From NCBI GenBank assembly GCA_020726505.1, contig JAHLEZ010000013.1:124001-188000 (forward strand): 64,000 bases of DNA, given 5' to 3'. Source of the DNA: Leptodontidium sp. MPI-SDFR-AT-0119 (lineage: Eukaryota > Ascomycota > Leotiomycetes > Helotiales > Leptodontidiaceae). The position numbers and the translations under genes were made by a program. Below the pieces are notes generated by a model, which ran no database searches, had not been told where the DNA came from, and saw nothing but the letters and a program-made list of their open reading frames with translations. How positions within the stretch are numbered: position 1 is the first letter of the stretch; each line of letters begins with the position of its first letter. Below are positions 22,627 through 35,700 of this stretch, one piece after another.

Positions 22627-24484
22627 GATTCCGGACGAAGATATATACTTCATCGCTGAGTAGAAAAACACAAGAAGTGAAACTGACCCCAAAAGCTGAG
22701 CAAGAGAGTTGGCCCCATCGTCACCCCAAAACAAACACAGCCAGCACCTACAATTCGACAAAAACGATAAAACCTCACGACGATAGTACCGCTCATGCAA
22801 GAAGAGTTGTGCGGCAATGTGCAGCAACAATAAGGCTGAGCTCTTTCTCGTGTGCTGACTTTGCATAACCGTCATGAGTGTTGAAGCTTTGGCGAAGAAG
22901 AGGAGAAGCTCTTTCTACTGGAAGCTTGTAAGATTGGCTCTTCACCCCTGCGCTTATCCCATACGGGCCACACCGGGGCTGATGTGCATGTTTATCTTTC
23001 GCCTATAAATAAGCTGCACAGCCTGGGTTGTGCTTGTTTTGTACCCCACACGATGTGGTTGGCCCCCTTGCCAAGCGAGAAAAGCTACTGCAGCTGGGAT
23101 GCATGGCGATGAATAACGGGGCAACTCCAGCCGCAGCGCCTGTTTTGTATGCAGTTCGCTTGATATTTCTATAGCCCCCAAGACTGGATGAAGCAGAAGA
23201 GATATCTTGAGAAAACTGCATGGGGTACTGTGTAAGTGTTCGTGCTGGAATAGGAAAATGATGAAGGAGTTCGACGATATCTATTTGTGTCACAGAACAA
23301 TTGTCTCGGCATGTGTTTGTGTGGCTGTTCACGGTATGTGCGACAATTCGGCGAGTTTGTAAATCTGGTAACAGCGGCTGAATTCTTAGGCAATGATTGC
23401 AAACCTGGTCATGTCGATTTGGATGCGGAGGAAAGACATCCGCAGCTATGTTATCCAAGGAGGACCATACCGGCAGCGTCTTCCTTCTGGCTAGATTATA
23501 TAAGAGATATTCTGAAAGGTCGATAGGAACTGTGCGGAGATTGTTGATGGGACATGTACACCATGAATGTGAAACACCCCACTCAAGTATTACCGCATAG
23601 GGATCTGGGGTCTTGATGTCGTGCTACTGTAGCGCATTGAGATCGGGTTTGGGTTGTGGGCATCATGATATACCTCGTTGGTTCCGATCAAGCCAGCAGT
23701 TTGAAAGACACTACCAAGTGAAATCATAAATCTAGTTCTTTGATCAATACAGAACTCATTCGTACCAGAGCAACAACTCTGCGTTGCGGATTTGTCTTCA
23801 ACCGCCAATCTGAGTTGCAATATCCTTCTTCAATTGGACATGTAATGGGATTCCTGCTGTCGATTGAATCAACTCTCCACCTCCTAAATCTTATCCGAAT
23901 TCCAAATTTGTTCAACATTTCTCCAGGAATTAGAAAGAGTGCGTATGGCCCCCCTCACTAAGTACCGTCCGTTTCTATTAGAATTTGACCTACGAGAGAA
24001 AATGAAAGGAATGTCAAAAGAATCTGGCTGTTCTTCTTTTGGAATGAACACTCGTTACGGGTGAAGCTTCTTGCTAACTTCCGGGGGTTCCAGAACTTTT
24101 TGTTGCATTTTTGATGTCTAATATTCAAGTTATCTGTGAGGCAGAAGAAGAAGAATATTTGTACCGGGAAAATTTGGCAACGTAAAGAGAACAGACTCAT
24201 GTCTAATGGTCAACCAGTGCCAGCTGATCTCTCTTGATAATCAAAAATGAACTTCACATAAGGGTACCGGAGCGGCAAGGGGACGAAGTGTCAAATGAAT
24301 TCCAGAAAAAGCTTTCATTGATCACCTTGTACATTTCCTAAACCATGCCAAACTTCTCATGAAGTTAAATACAACTTATAAAATCATGAAACCTGTGCTC
24401 CGCACTTTCCAAAGATCTCCACCTGCGACTCTCGTGAGCTAGCTCAAATTGCAGAACAATTCAGTATTCACAGCCTGCACCACG
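22627..24484. other. Gene-poor intergenic DNA
   Basis: Short frames on both strands (for example 23003-23458 minus, 23287-23526 plus) show no domain. Nothing is supported beyond the promoter of the membrane protein gene at 22626. Confidence 0.45.
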
Positions 24485-24596
24485 GGAAGGTGAGGGCTCG
24501 GCTTTGCAGGCCAGGTTGCCATAAGCTCAGTCAAAGTCGCCCTGTTCCCATGAGCAGGGCTAAGCCGGCAAGGAGCCTATGCTCTACCGGCGCCAC
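24485..24596. other. GC-rich cluster of short hairpins
   Basis: A GC-rich island in AT-rich surroundings with clear inverted repeats. CCCTG (24540-24544) pairs with CAGGG (24555-24559). GCCGG (24564-24568) pairs with CCGGC (24587-24591), enclosing an inner stem GAGC/GCTC with loop CTAT. It lies just 3' of the zinc-knuckle gene on the minus strand, so it could be its 3' UTR, or a separate structured RNA or foldback element. No Pol III B box was recognised. Confidence 0.4.
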
Positions 24597-24612
24597 CACC
24601 ACCTCTTTCTCC

Positions 24613-25190
24613 TCAAAGACGATTAATCCAGTTGTATGGACGATTTATGGATAAGCGATGTCCATAGCAGGTGTAGCATTCGCCTGGGTGAACTCCACGC
24701 ATAGCTGGGATTCGAGTCTTCGCGTTTTGTGGGCATTTTGAAGTGATGTGGTATTTCGAGTAGCAGATGGAGCATTCCCCTTTCAAGGGGCCGCTATTGG
24801 TAATCAAGCGATCGTCAGAAACATTCTCGAATACTCTACGACTATGCCACATATCTCTGTAGCGATTTCTAGCATCCAAAAGGCTATCTTCAATCTCTTT
24901 GCGAAGGCGCGGTGGAGGATAATGAGGGCGAACGAGATTCTGTCATGCTTCTCTGTAAGGACCTCTAAGAATGACAGGCCGATCTTAAATTTCTCTGCGA
25001 GAACGTGGTCGAGATTGCTGAAAGCCGAGGAGGCTATCGTCGATCTCCTTTCCATGACGTCGTCGAGGGTAGGCAATACTATCTTCAGTGTATCTGTTGC
25101 GGCGCGTGTTGAGTTCACTATCCAAGATAGGTCTTCGAGATCGGGGTGGGTGGGCAGAAGATCTGTCAGGCTCTCCCTAATCTCTGTCAT
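24613..25190 (-). pseudogene. Frameshifted CCHC zinc-knuckle gene
   Basis: From the ATG at 25190 an open frame runs for about 85 codons, helical and charged (LPTLDDVMERRS, VLAEKFKIGLSF). Near 24940 the sense then continues one frame away through a charged helix to a retroviral-type zinc knuckle, C-x2-C-x4-H-x4-C (CSICYSKYHITSKC), and a second CYTC-type pair. The stop is at 24613. The switch requires a one-base gain in an A-run, so this is either a disabled gene or a sequence error. An acceptor-like TTGACAG just upstream of the ATG suggests that 5' exons may exist. CCHC knuckles bind nucleic acids; both Gag-derived and cellular proteins carry them. No reverse transcriptase or integrase is nearby. 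Confidence 0.5.
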
Positions 25191-25934
25191 CGTTAACCAA
25201 GCTGTCAAGAATATTTATCAGTGTGTTTTGCATTGAAATTGCTATCTCGGCGTTCAGAGAGCGAGCTTCTGGGGCTCACTTGTCAGGCGGGGATGTGCTC
25301 TCCTTCGTCATCAGCGGACGGGATTCTGTCATGAAGTTTTCTATCTGGCAGATCGGCTACATCTCGTGCCTGTTAGGTGTATGAAGGAGCTCCATCGGTC
25401 AGATCAGGGTGACCAGTCTATCGATTGACTTAGTGTTGCGATTCCTAAATCTGCGAGTGGTGTGCGAGGTGTGCGAGGTGTGCTGGCGATTCGGATTGTG
25501 CGTGTGGTCCGACGGACGCGGGCTATTGACTTTGTTCGATCTGCAGTGGAAGAAATATCGTCTTCTTCCAAAGAATCTGATATTTGTCTGAGACGGACGT
25601 TCAGCTTTATCTGTTACATGGCGGTGTAGTTCTCATCCATTGCTGGAATGGGCGTACCAGCAGGCGATTGACGTTGAGAGGGGGCGGCGGATAAACTCGT
25701 AAGCTGTTGGGTTGGATGATTCTTAATCCAGGGCAATCTCTCAAATTTCTGTCGCATTCCTGTGGCTGTCATTCCCAAAGGCAGTTGGTTGATCTTGCGA
25801 GTTGATGTTTCGCTGAGCATCATTTGGTATGCCGGAGTGTCTACATTCTCCGCAGAGACAATAACTTGACTCGTGGCGGCACTCGGGCCTGTGGACATCC
25901 GATCCTTCGTAGACGCGTTACTTAGTCGCAACAA
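25191..25934. other. Possible upstream exon region of the zinc-knuckle gene
   Basis: A minus-strand open frame at 25614-25991 lacks an ATG (it begins with GTG) but ends at a GTAACA donor-like site, so it may be an internal exon. The intervening ~400 bp hold no frame of note. Confidence 0.25.
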
Positions 25935-26255
25935 CTCATCTGGAGTACAACCTGCCAAATGGCAAGGGATCGCAAAAGCTCTCAATGCCACCCAGCCGTG
26001 CGTGCCCCAAACTCATGCAAAAATCTCTGCAATCTCTGCAGAAACGTCCAAGCATGGACTCTGTCAGTTGTTCTCAATGTAACTGCACAACCCGCAATTC
26101 CTCTGGAGTACAACCTGCCAAATTGGGAGAGATCGCAAAGCCCGCGATGTCTCCCAGCCGTGCCCACAAGCCGTGTAGCAATTTCTGCAATCTCTGCGAA
26201 GCTGTTCGTCGCTCAATTGTCGTTTGTTCTCGATGCCATTAGATGGAGGGGGTGA
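25935..26255. repeat. Diverged tandem duplication, period ~163 bp
   Basis: Copy 1 starts near 25935 and copy 2 near 26096. The shared segment CTGGAGTACAACCTGCCAAA occurs at 25940 and 26103 (offset 163). It is followed in both copies by GAGATCGCAAA/GGGATCGCAAA, CCCAGCCGTGC and AATCTCTGCAATCTCTGC-like blocks. On the minus strand one frame of each copy reads FAI...LAGCTP[DE]EL. The best-matching frames differ between copies, so at least one copy is no longer coding. Confidence 0.75.
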
Positions 26256-26709
26256 AGGAGACGAGGGAGGTGGGGATGAAGGAGGGTATTTCATCTCGAT
26301 CTGGATTGAAGATGGGGATGGTGTTGTGGGGCAGAGAAGAAAGTCCGCGACAGAAAAGTAACTGTTGATGTCCCACCGCGGACAACTTCGCTTAATTTTG
26401 GCCCAAATTTGACGCTAGTGTTCCTTTCTGACCTAGACTCTTCAGAAATCAGGCTCCGTCCACGTGAGCAGTAGGTGTTGGTGCGTACCTAGATACCAGC
26501 AGAGACTCTGGAATACTCATATCTCTGGAATATATGTAGGATCCTTCTTCTAAACGTCCCAAGTCCAGCAGTTCTCAATTCACCTCACTGTGGAAATCAC
26601 AGTTCAAGTCTCAGTACAAGAACCATTTGGTGGACTCATAAAATCTACATATCCTATCTTTACAAATCATAAGAGAAACCCCCATTCAACTCTTTGATAT
26701 CAAGCAAGT
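26256..26709. other. Intergenic DNA
   Basis: Contains a purine-rich GGAGG/GAAGG stretch at 26243-26290 and a TACCTA-type motif near 26487. It is also 3' flank of the large minus-strand gene. No gene supported. Confidence 0.4.
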
Positions 26710-29700
26710 TTATGAATCGTCATCGTCCTCCGAAACATGTTTCTCCTTCAAAGTAGAGTAATCGAAGTCATCCTCGCCCTCAAGGACAGGAGCGTAATCA
26801 TCATGATCGTGGTCGAATCCTGCGTGCCCCTCACCATCGTCCACCTGCTCAGCTACAACTCTTGCCTTGGCGACTGGTGCCATCTTAGGCCCCTCGGCCT
26901 CACGTTTACGAAAGAATGGGTGATTCTCTGAGAGCTGCTTGCCTTGGCAGATATATCCCCTATGACGATGAGATTAGTGGGAGCTCCATACCATACTGGG
27001 AGGTAGTATTCGCGGTGATGAACTTACATTGGTGTCTCTGCAAAGTCTTGTCCCTTTCGCCTAACAGCTAACCATTCTTGGAGAAACGCTAAAGGCTTTC
27101 TGGTAAAGGCTTTGTGGATCTTTACTTCCTCCCTATTCTCCTCGCTCTTGAGAACCTCAGACTCCTCGCTAGCATTGACATCATCAACTTCTTCCTCTTC
27201 AATTCTGCTTGTGGTTTCCCGGACACCCAGGAACGAGAGAATGGCACTGTACTCTGAATATTCAAAGTACAGTCGCCCAGCATAGATTCCTAGCTCGGTG
27301 CAGAGCCATAATGGTGCTTTCCACTCCGATGGAAGACCAGGAACCGTGTAGTAACCGAGATCATTAAAGTGTAGCATCTTGCGAGTAATTGGGGCAGAGT
27401 AGGATAGAACATGACTGATAGGGGAGGCAGCGTTCTTCACAATGCGCAAAATCTGTTCCACTTCTTCTGGTACAACGATAATCGCGACATCTGCGGCAGT
27501 GCTGTAGAGAATCCAATGGACTGGGCGCTGGAAGTTGTCAAAGGCCGTGTCTCCTGGCGGTACCTTCACGGTTCTCATGAACTCGGTTGAGACGTAGAGC
27601 TTGCCAGAAGTTCCCTGATTGCTGACACCAAATTTTTTGCAGACAGAAAATCGCTGCATTGCAGTAAATGCGGGTTCATATGCAGCTGAATCTGCAGCCA
27701 TTCTTCCAGTGTTGGCGAATGTCAAAATGTCTCTGTGAAGTGGAGAGATCTTCAAGGCAGCGTAGTGAACTGGCACCTGTACCTCCCGCACAGCCTCGAC
27801 CTCATACGCCACTTCCCGCTCCTGTTCGACCTCTTGAAGTGCTGAACCATGCACAGCGTTACCAGTGTCTTGGTATCCCTTGCGATCCTCTTCAAGTTTC
27901 TCTACCAGAACGCGGAGTTCAGGCGAGTACTTTTCGAATGTCATGGCTGTCTTCACCTTCGTGTTGGGCCCGTACAATTGTTCTAGAGTCTGCTGTTCAA
28001 CTTGTCTAAGGCAATGCATATAACTCTCACGTTGAGAGGGATCTCTGAGATATTGTGGATGGTCCAACTCAGCCTGGGCTCGTCGGCAAAAGTCCGCACC
28101 CTGTGAGAAATACAATGGTTGGAGTTGCTCAATTCCTCGGCATGTCTGTTCTAGAAGCCAGCGAACGACATCATACGAGGTGATGGATGCCCAGGTACTC
28201 TTCTGACTAAGGTCGAGAATGCTCTGATTGACTTCTGGCGGAGCAAAGAATGTGATGGACTGGGTGGTGCCAAGTTGTCTAAGCCGCATAGCAGCTTCTG
28301 CAAGTCAGCAAAATTGATACTATAAATGATGGCTGGGCTAAAACGAGGCTCTGACTTATGCATTGCAGGCTCTACGGCAGCTTCTTCCACGACAAATAGT
28401 AAAGAGGGAGGGGAAATGGGAAGGTTACGAACCTTGGACAGTATGATCCTTTGATTGGCCAATGCCGAGGGTTAAAGCTCCCCGGGCATCTGCAGGCAAC
28501 TTCAAATCCGTTCCTCTTGTATGAGCTTCATCCATATAGACCAAGCAGTCGCTGAGATCGTCCGCAAATGGTGTAGCAACCAAGGGAGTTTATCGTGCAT
28601 AATTGTTGCGATAAATAACCATTGGCTTGCTGTCTTCATTGAAATAAACTGCGGCATGTGCTTCAAGATCGATATCGAGCCATGCTCGCACCAGGTCGAC
28701 GTTGCTCATCTCAAGTATCTGCGCACCGGCATCAATCAGCACTCGAATTCTTGGACCTTTGACCCCGTAGATCTTCCGGAGCAGATCGGTCTCCGAAATA
28801 TGTCTACCAAAGGCATTGGCAGCGAGAATGTATCTTTGATTTCGAAGCAGATATGTCAAGACCTCAGCGTTTGTATGAGCAAGACCTTGAAGATCATGCT
28901 GATGGATTGTCAGTGGCAGCATTCGCTTGCTATCATTTGTACCGCTGAAGCCAGTAGTCAACCGCTTGTCTCCGTCCGTAGAAGCTAATGGTATATCCCA
29001 TCCAGACTATAAGAAGTATTAGCAAAGTTCTTAATGTTGTCCAAATACTTTAGAATGAAAGGATCTACAGAGTACTGCAAGTGGAGAAAGGTCTAGGACT
29101 ACATACAGCCTGAAGCTTGACTTGGAATTGCTTCGCGTGTCGAGGAAACACGAAGTTGTTGAGAAAATAATCAATCACAACAACGTTGTACCGAAGATGA
29201 CTCAATATCTCTGCAAGTTGGATCTCGTCATCGACATTGATAGCACTCCATTCTCGTAACGCATCTGGGAGGCTCGACTTCTGCGAGAAGCGGTCATATA
29301 CTTGGTTGGGATCGTCGCATTTAAGAACATGTTCAAGTGTCTGGCTGAGATGCGCCAAGCTTAGACCATCATAGTAGAAAGCTAGGCAGGTAAATAGAAT
29401 GGCAACATCGGGGTGGCCCCATTCGGCCTGGTCGCTAGGCTAGTTGATTGTAAGCGTTTAATTTCAATGACTATTCGCATTATTGCATGAAGTACGTATA
29501 AGAAAAATCTAACTTACAGTTCCTTTGGCATGGTAGGGAACAGCAATGGGATCTCGACCTGGATGAAGCCCGTACTGGACATTCCAACGCTTTTTGAGTG
29601 TCATGAGCAGAATTCTGTGCACAAACAATCCTCTCAGAAGATGCATCGACTGGCGTAACGCGGGCTTGTCTCGGAACATCTTGTTCACGCGCTCCCATGT

Positions 29701-32700
29701 CTGCTTCTTGACCTTTGGTTGAGAGATGTAATCGCGTATAATCTGTCGATTACGCTGCGAGCAATTCGCCGGGATTATGGAAGTTCGGCCGCGGTATATG
29801 TCATCGATCAGTCTCGAAACAAGCTCGTCCTCGACATCCTTCCGGAGGAAGAACATGACTGGGAAGCCACCTTGCTCTCGCCGAACGACTTCGAGACTGT
29901 GGGGATAAGATTTCTGTAGACTGTGCAGATGGCCATCAACTCTGCTCAAGAGGGTTTCAGCGATTTCCCAGCGGATTGGGTGCCCATCAACAGTCTTCTG
30001 CGATCCCTGTTTCTGATATTAGCAGTGCCACAAAGTACTGTATCCAAGAAAGAAAGCTCCGAGGGGTAAATCAATTGTGTGCGCAGGGCAAGAATACTGT
30101 CGCATTCGTCAATGATATCCCGGGACCGCTGAGACAACCAAGTCTGGACCTGAATCATCGACCTGGCTTCGGGGACTCGGCCATCAGAGAGTCGCTGAAG
30201 ACCCGACAGCCTAAAGGAGAGTAAGTGCTCAGGTAGCGCAATGATCACGCCAGATGATTTTTGCATATTTTGGTGTATGTCAAGGAAAGCCCCAATTGTG
30301 TCGGGTTCGGTGGAGGTCTTGCGGGAGAAGGGAACATGTCTCAGTTCTCTGCCGATCAGCCCACCGAGTCTCGCATGAAGGAGCTGGGCGGTTTGTAGCA
30401 ATAGCGACTTAGGGACAATGACCCGCAAGAGGTTATTAGAATCCGCGAGAACTGCAGCAGCCATCGGAATAATGCACGAAGTTTTACCTTGTCCCTATTA
30501 CAGTAAGTAGCGATTCAATAAAACAAGCCCCGGGCCGTCTGGGGAAAGACTAAGCTGACCATATTCATTTGCAAGACCGAGTTCGAATCAGAAGCAGGAG
30601 ATATGGTAGCAAAAGCAACATCTACTTGACCTGGGCGAATCAAAACATTTGCATCGATCTCCAGCAGTATCCAGTCAGGGTGCTTGGACGGGGTCCAATT
30701 GTGATGACCAGTATTTTCTTGTTCCTCCCCTAGGCGTTCCAATCTACCCTTTTTGAAACCTTCCTCCAGTCGCAGCAGCCGTTGCAAGGCCGTAATAGAT
30801 AAAGCATACTTCATTAAAGCGTCCCGGACACCATCCACAAAGGGAAAGTTCGAGGTGGAGCGGAGTGTTTCCAGAACTGAAACGGGTCTGATCGTCGGCC
30901 ACAATGCCCCTTGTTCGCGCCAGTATATGTCCTTGTTCATACCATTCAATAGAGTTTGGATACTCTGTAGCTTGCTGTGCATGTCGAATCTGGCGTCGGC
31001 GATTAGTGCTAATAGTTGATGGAGATTGATTGCTGCGTGCTGTTGTGATGGTCTGAAGTTGGACTGCTTTAATGTAGCCAGGCTTCTTCCTAGATCCTCG
31101 CCATATCGTCGCTCAATGGCCGAGCTGGACTTAGAAGTGATAGACACAATTTGCTGTAGCTGCTGAACCTCTTGTGAAGGCAGGGGCGGCTGTGGCTTGA
31201 GCCCTTGTCGATTTGTCGGGAGCTGCCGAAGCATTAGATGCTGCACTGGAAATTGAGCACATTTGATCCCTAGAGGCTCGATAGGAGACGAAACTGAGTC
31301 CGATGGGACTCGAAGCAAGAGCTCTGGTAGAGACAGGAAGAGAGGAACAGAACTGGGGACTGGGTAAAGTCCGGGGTTAAACTTCAAATCCACCAGGTTA
31401 GGAATCCCTTGAATACCATGATGCTTGTCTAAGATACGCTGGACTTGAGACACGTAAGCTGAAAGCTCTATGTTCTTAAAAAGACGTAACCATTCCTGGC
31501 GGATAATCTCAATAGCTTGACTCATGTCAATCAAGACTCCGGCGGTAAACCCTTCGAGATTGGGCTCGGGGCAGGGCCATTGCTCCAGAAGAAATTCGGC
31601 CAAAACCTTGGTATCCTTATCGAGCTGCTTATTATGAGCTAACTCTGAGGCTTCAAGTCTCTTTCGCATTTTCAGACTGATATTGAAATCTGCTGTCGTG
31701 CGTTCATCGCCGCCATACGTAACAAGACATGGCTTCAGTAGTTGGATGATGTAGGCGAGGTTAGGGACGTGATTTTGTCGGAAGGCAGAGTATGCGGGAC
31801 ATACTGGTGGAGCGGGGAGCTTGAGATCTGGGATGGTCGAGTACGCAACCAAAGTTCGGATTGCATCCATGTTTGCATCCGGACGGAAGGAGGCTGGGCC
31901 TAACAAAAACATCAATTGATAGACGTCGTCACAAGTCGACTTCCGGCAAAGATTGACCAAAGATCCCCAGTCATTTTGCCAATTAATGTCAAGAATATCA
32001 GTCAAGAGGACTTTGTCATATGGACCAGTGTAACCCTGAAAATTGGACCATGCTTGGAGCATGCCTGCAAGGTCTCTGGTAGTCTGCAACGAGCTGGGCC
32101 ACTTGCGGAGGAGGTTGACGCATTCACCAATATTTAGTCGTCTTTGAGTAGTTTTCAATCGGTCTCTGGCTATGTAGATATCGCTTCCTGTGGATGGAGG
32201 AAAGTCCGTGGTAGCCGGCCGCTGGTAGCATTGTCGTCTCAATTGACTGCGCAAACCCAGATGAGCCGACCCGACAGGAGACAAGGGCTGAAGTTCCACT
32301 TTTGCCAGGGCGAACTTGGATAATTGTTCCGACTTTTGTAGAATATTGTCAACAAGAGATCTGAAGCCATCATGCTGGATTGTCGTAGTGAGCATATCAG
32401 ACCTGCAGAGGAAGTTAGTAAGTGTCTATCCACACATTTAAAAACAAAATTGATCTGGGCAACGGCCTTCAATGCCCGCGGCGGGTTGTTGACTTGTTGG
32501 CAGAGGAACAGAAAATGTCCGCGATTTCCGAAGCGTGAATGTTAGGAGTTAGACTGCCAGTACTATAAGCTGCTTACCATGTTGTTTGTTGCATAACCTT
32601 GAGATTTCTGGGATAGTATTCCCTCGGAGGCGTCAAGTTTGAGATCAGCTGTAGGCCACGATATGGACCGGTCGTAATGGGGGTCCAGGGCTGGCAGTAA

Positions 32701-35700
32701 CCGGATTTCAAACTATGAATGGCCTCTTCAGTCCCAGTGCGGCCTGTGAGGGGGTCTGGGATGACGGACGAGGTGTAAGCGTGATATGCAGCCTTCAGAT
32801 ACAGCAGACGGGGCTCGGCGGCACAGTCTAAGCGTCCAAGCACATCGTTGATGACATATTTCCCATAGTCTGCGTTATTCAAGACAGTCACAATGACGTG
32901 CGGACCAGAGATCTCGGTTTTGACATCTCCCATCGGAACTATAATGCTCCGCTGGCGTAAAGGAATCGAAAACACATGGCCTGTAAATGGATCTCTCTTC
33001 TTTGCAACATCTCTCGGCACAAGTTTGGAACGCAGACCGTACCAAGTGCCAGCGTCTTGATCTACCCAGCATCAATAAGTTAGTACTAGCACATTCTCAT
33101 GCTTCAAATACATTTCTTGAAGATGCACGGGACTCACCTGGGTCTATCTCGGCTCTCAGCTGGGAACACTCAAGAAGTCCGCGCTGGTTGACGAAAAACA
33201 GAAGCTCCAAGCGGCGGAGTTGAACCGTCAGTCTGCTGCCTATTGATTTGGGCTGATACACTGTAATAAAGCGTTTCCACTCGAAGAAAGAAAATTTGGC
33301 TGCCACAAGCTTGAATGCCGTAGAGTGTGGATCAACCAATGTCAATTTCGGTGTTGTTGCCTGACCTGACCGGATATGGAGACGCCAGTTGCCTGCTTTT
33401 GATATCCACAAAGACCTATGGGGCCGGATTTCGATAATGCCAGTCTTGAGATCAAGCCAGTGAACACATTCGTCTACTAAATCTGCCGGCAGATCAAATT
33501 CATCTCCAGTTCCGAAGATACTTGCTGGAATAAGCTCTAGAATCGAGTCAGAAAAGCAGGCCTTCACGATGAAGTCGTCATCCTTGCGGCGACCAAGATG
33601 AATTTGGTGACCATTCATCGTGACAGCCAGCATATAAGTCATGCCCGTGAGATGCGATGGAAACGCAAGCAAATTTTGACTGCCAAACAAGAATTGCACC
33701 ACCTAGGACTGTCGTCAGAAAAACATAGACGGACGTGGATAGAAAATAGCGCGGAAATTCACATACCTTCGATCTTGCCCATTCTGCTGGCAACTTCCCA
33801 ACGGGCTTGCCCATCACCAAAAGATGTCCTTCCAAGAAGTTGAAGTGGATGACTTGCTTCTGTACATGGGAATTTGCAACAAACTCAATCTGGATCCACC
33901 TATCATCTGGCTTAGAGAGGTATTCCACGCACACCGCCTCGCTTGACAAGCTCCCTTTGCCGCCGTGCCAGAAACCTGTGACTGAGGCAACCAAAGTTTC
34001 TTCATTGGATTGAATTGCAAGCAAAATAACTTGTTTGAGTTGAGAAGCCATTTTCAGGTCGTGAACTAAGGAGTTCTTGACGGTTTGCGTCAGATTGTTC
34101 GGATTCTCACCAATGTTGTCTTGTAAAGTGACAGAACTCTGTATGAAACATTGGAGCGCAGCTGGATCAAGATCGCGATCTTCCTCAAGATATATTGCGA
34201 ATGTTCGTCTGCAGAGCAGAGCGGCGGACAGGGCATACTTTGAGCATCTTAAAGCAGTATCTGCGTCTGTAGCTTGCTGGGCTTCGCTTCGTAGAGTTGC
34301 AACCCAGTTGTTCGTAATCTTGCGTGCCTTTTCCAGAAACATTATTGCATTCTCAGTTACCCTATTGCAGAGCTCAAATACTCGAAGGCCGATGGTGATG
34401 AGCGACTCCATGCTATTGGTGTCACGCCAATTGGTTGAAATGGCTTCGAGTCGTTGGTCAAGTTGACTCATCAGCTTCTCGCAGAACCGCGTATCTTCAA
34501 ATACTGCGTATATGACGCCAATATCATTGTCAGCCTGGCCTGGTCCTGCTTGTAAAGCCAAGAAGTGAACAAGACTTGTTGCGGCATCGGTGCTAAAGTT
34601 GATATTCGACGAGCCCAGTTCAACGAGCAGCTGTGGCCATCGGCGTGCTTTCCCGGCGAAAAGAGTCTGAAAGGCTATGAACTCATGGACATTGGTGCCT
34701 GGGGGACATTTGGTTTGGCTGGCGATGATGTCGTAAGAAGAAGGGCCCATAGAGTCTGCATCAAAACTTGAAGAAGAGTTGAACATCGCGAAAGGAGAAG
34801 TTGAGGGAATCTGAATCCGGCAATGGTGGGCAAAGCTGGGCTTTTGGTACAACTGTCCTGGCCACAATTCGAGTCGAATATCGAAATAGTTAAGATGGAG
34901 ACCGTTGGGCTTACATACTGCTTCAAGGCTAGTCGGCAACGGCACAACAGTGTAGTGAGTGATCTTGAATGACTTTGATGTAGAAGCAAGACAGAAGCTG
35001 TCCAGTCTCCGACGAGTCGCGTAAGGCACAAGTCGCTTGTAGTTCTGAAGAAGGATTCGTGGGTTATCACCTGGAAGGGGGTCCGAAAGCCTATGGTATT
35101 GATGTCAGCAAATATAATTTTGGTGAAATTGTAATAGTCTAGGTCACAAACCCAAGGGTGCCCAGAATTCTCCAAGTTGCCTCTCGATATGCAAGTAGAC
35201 TCTCGGGACAAGCCAGCTCAAAGATGGTCGCCTTGGCCTGGGCAAGATCAGCGGGGAGTGGATGTTCATGAACACGAATTGTGCAGTTTGATTTCCAGAA
35301 AAGGAGTTGGCAGTGTCGGCATACGTCGTCGTCGTCGTGAGACATCATGCCACGGGAACCGTTCACTACACGGGTGCACTACAGGGATGCTAAATCAGCC
35401 TTTCTTCATGGATGGGTACAAGTCTTACACTTCACAACAATACAAGAAGTTTTCAAGAAGGAATTCGAGAATTCAAACCAGATCCAGTGGGTAAACAAAG
35501 GACTTACCTTGGCTACCATAAGTTCTCTTGCGATTTCCTCGTACTCTAAACTCTTAGTCTGGAGCTCTTGCTCCTTCTCTTTTCTTGAGCGCTCTGCATC
35601 ATCTTCGATGAGCTCATACAGTTCATGCAATGCGTGATTTTCAGTTGACTCATCATAATATCTTTCTGCAAAACATCCTTTTTGGACATTGCTAAAGATT

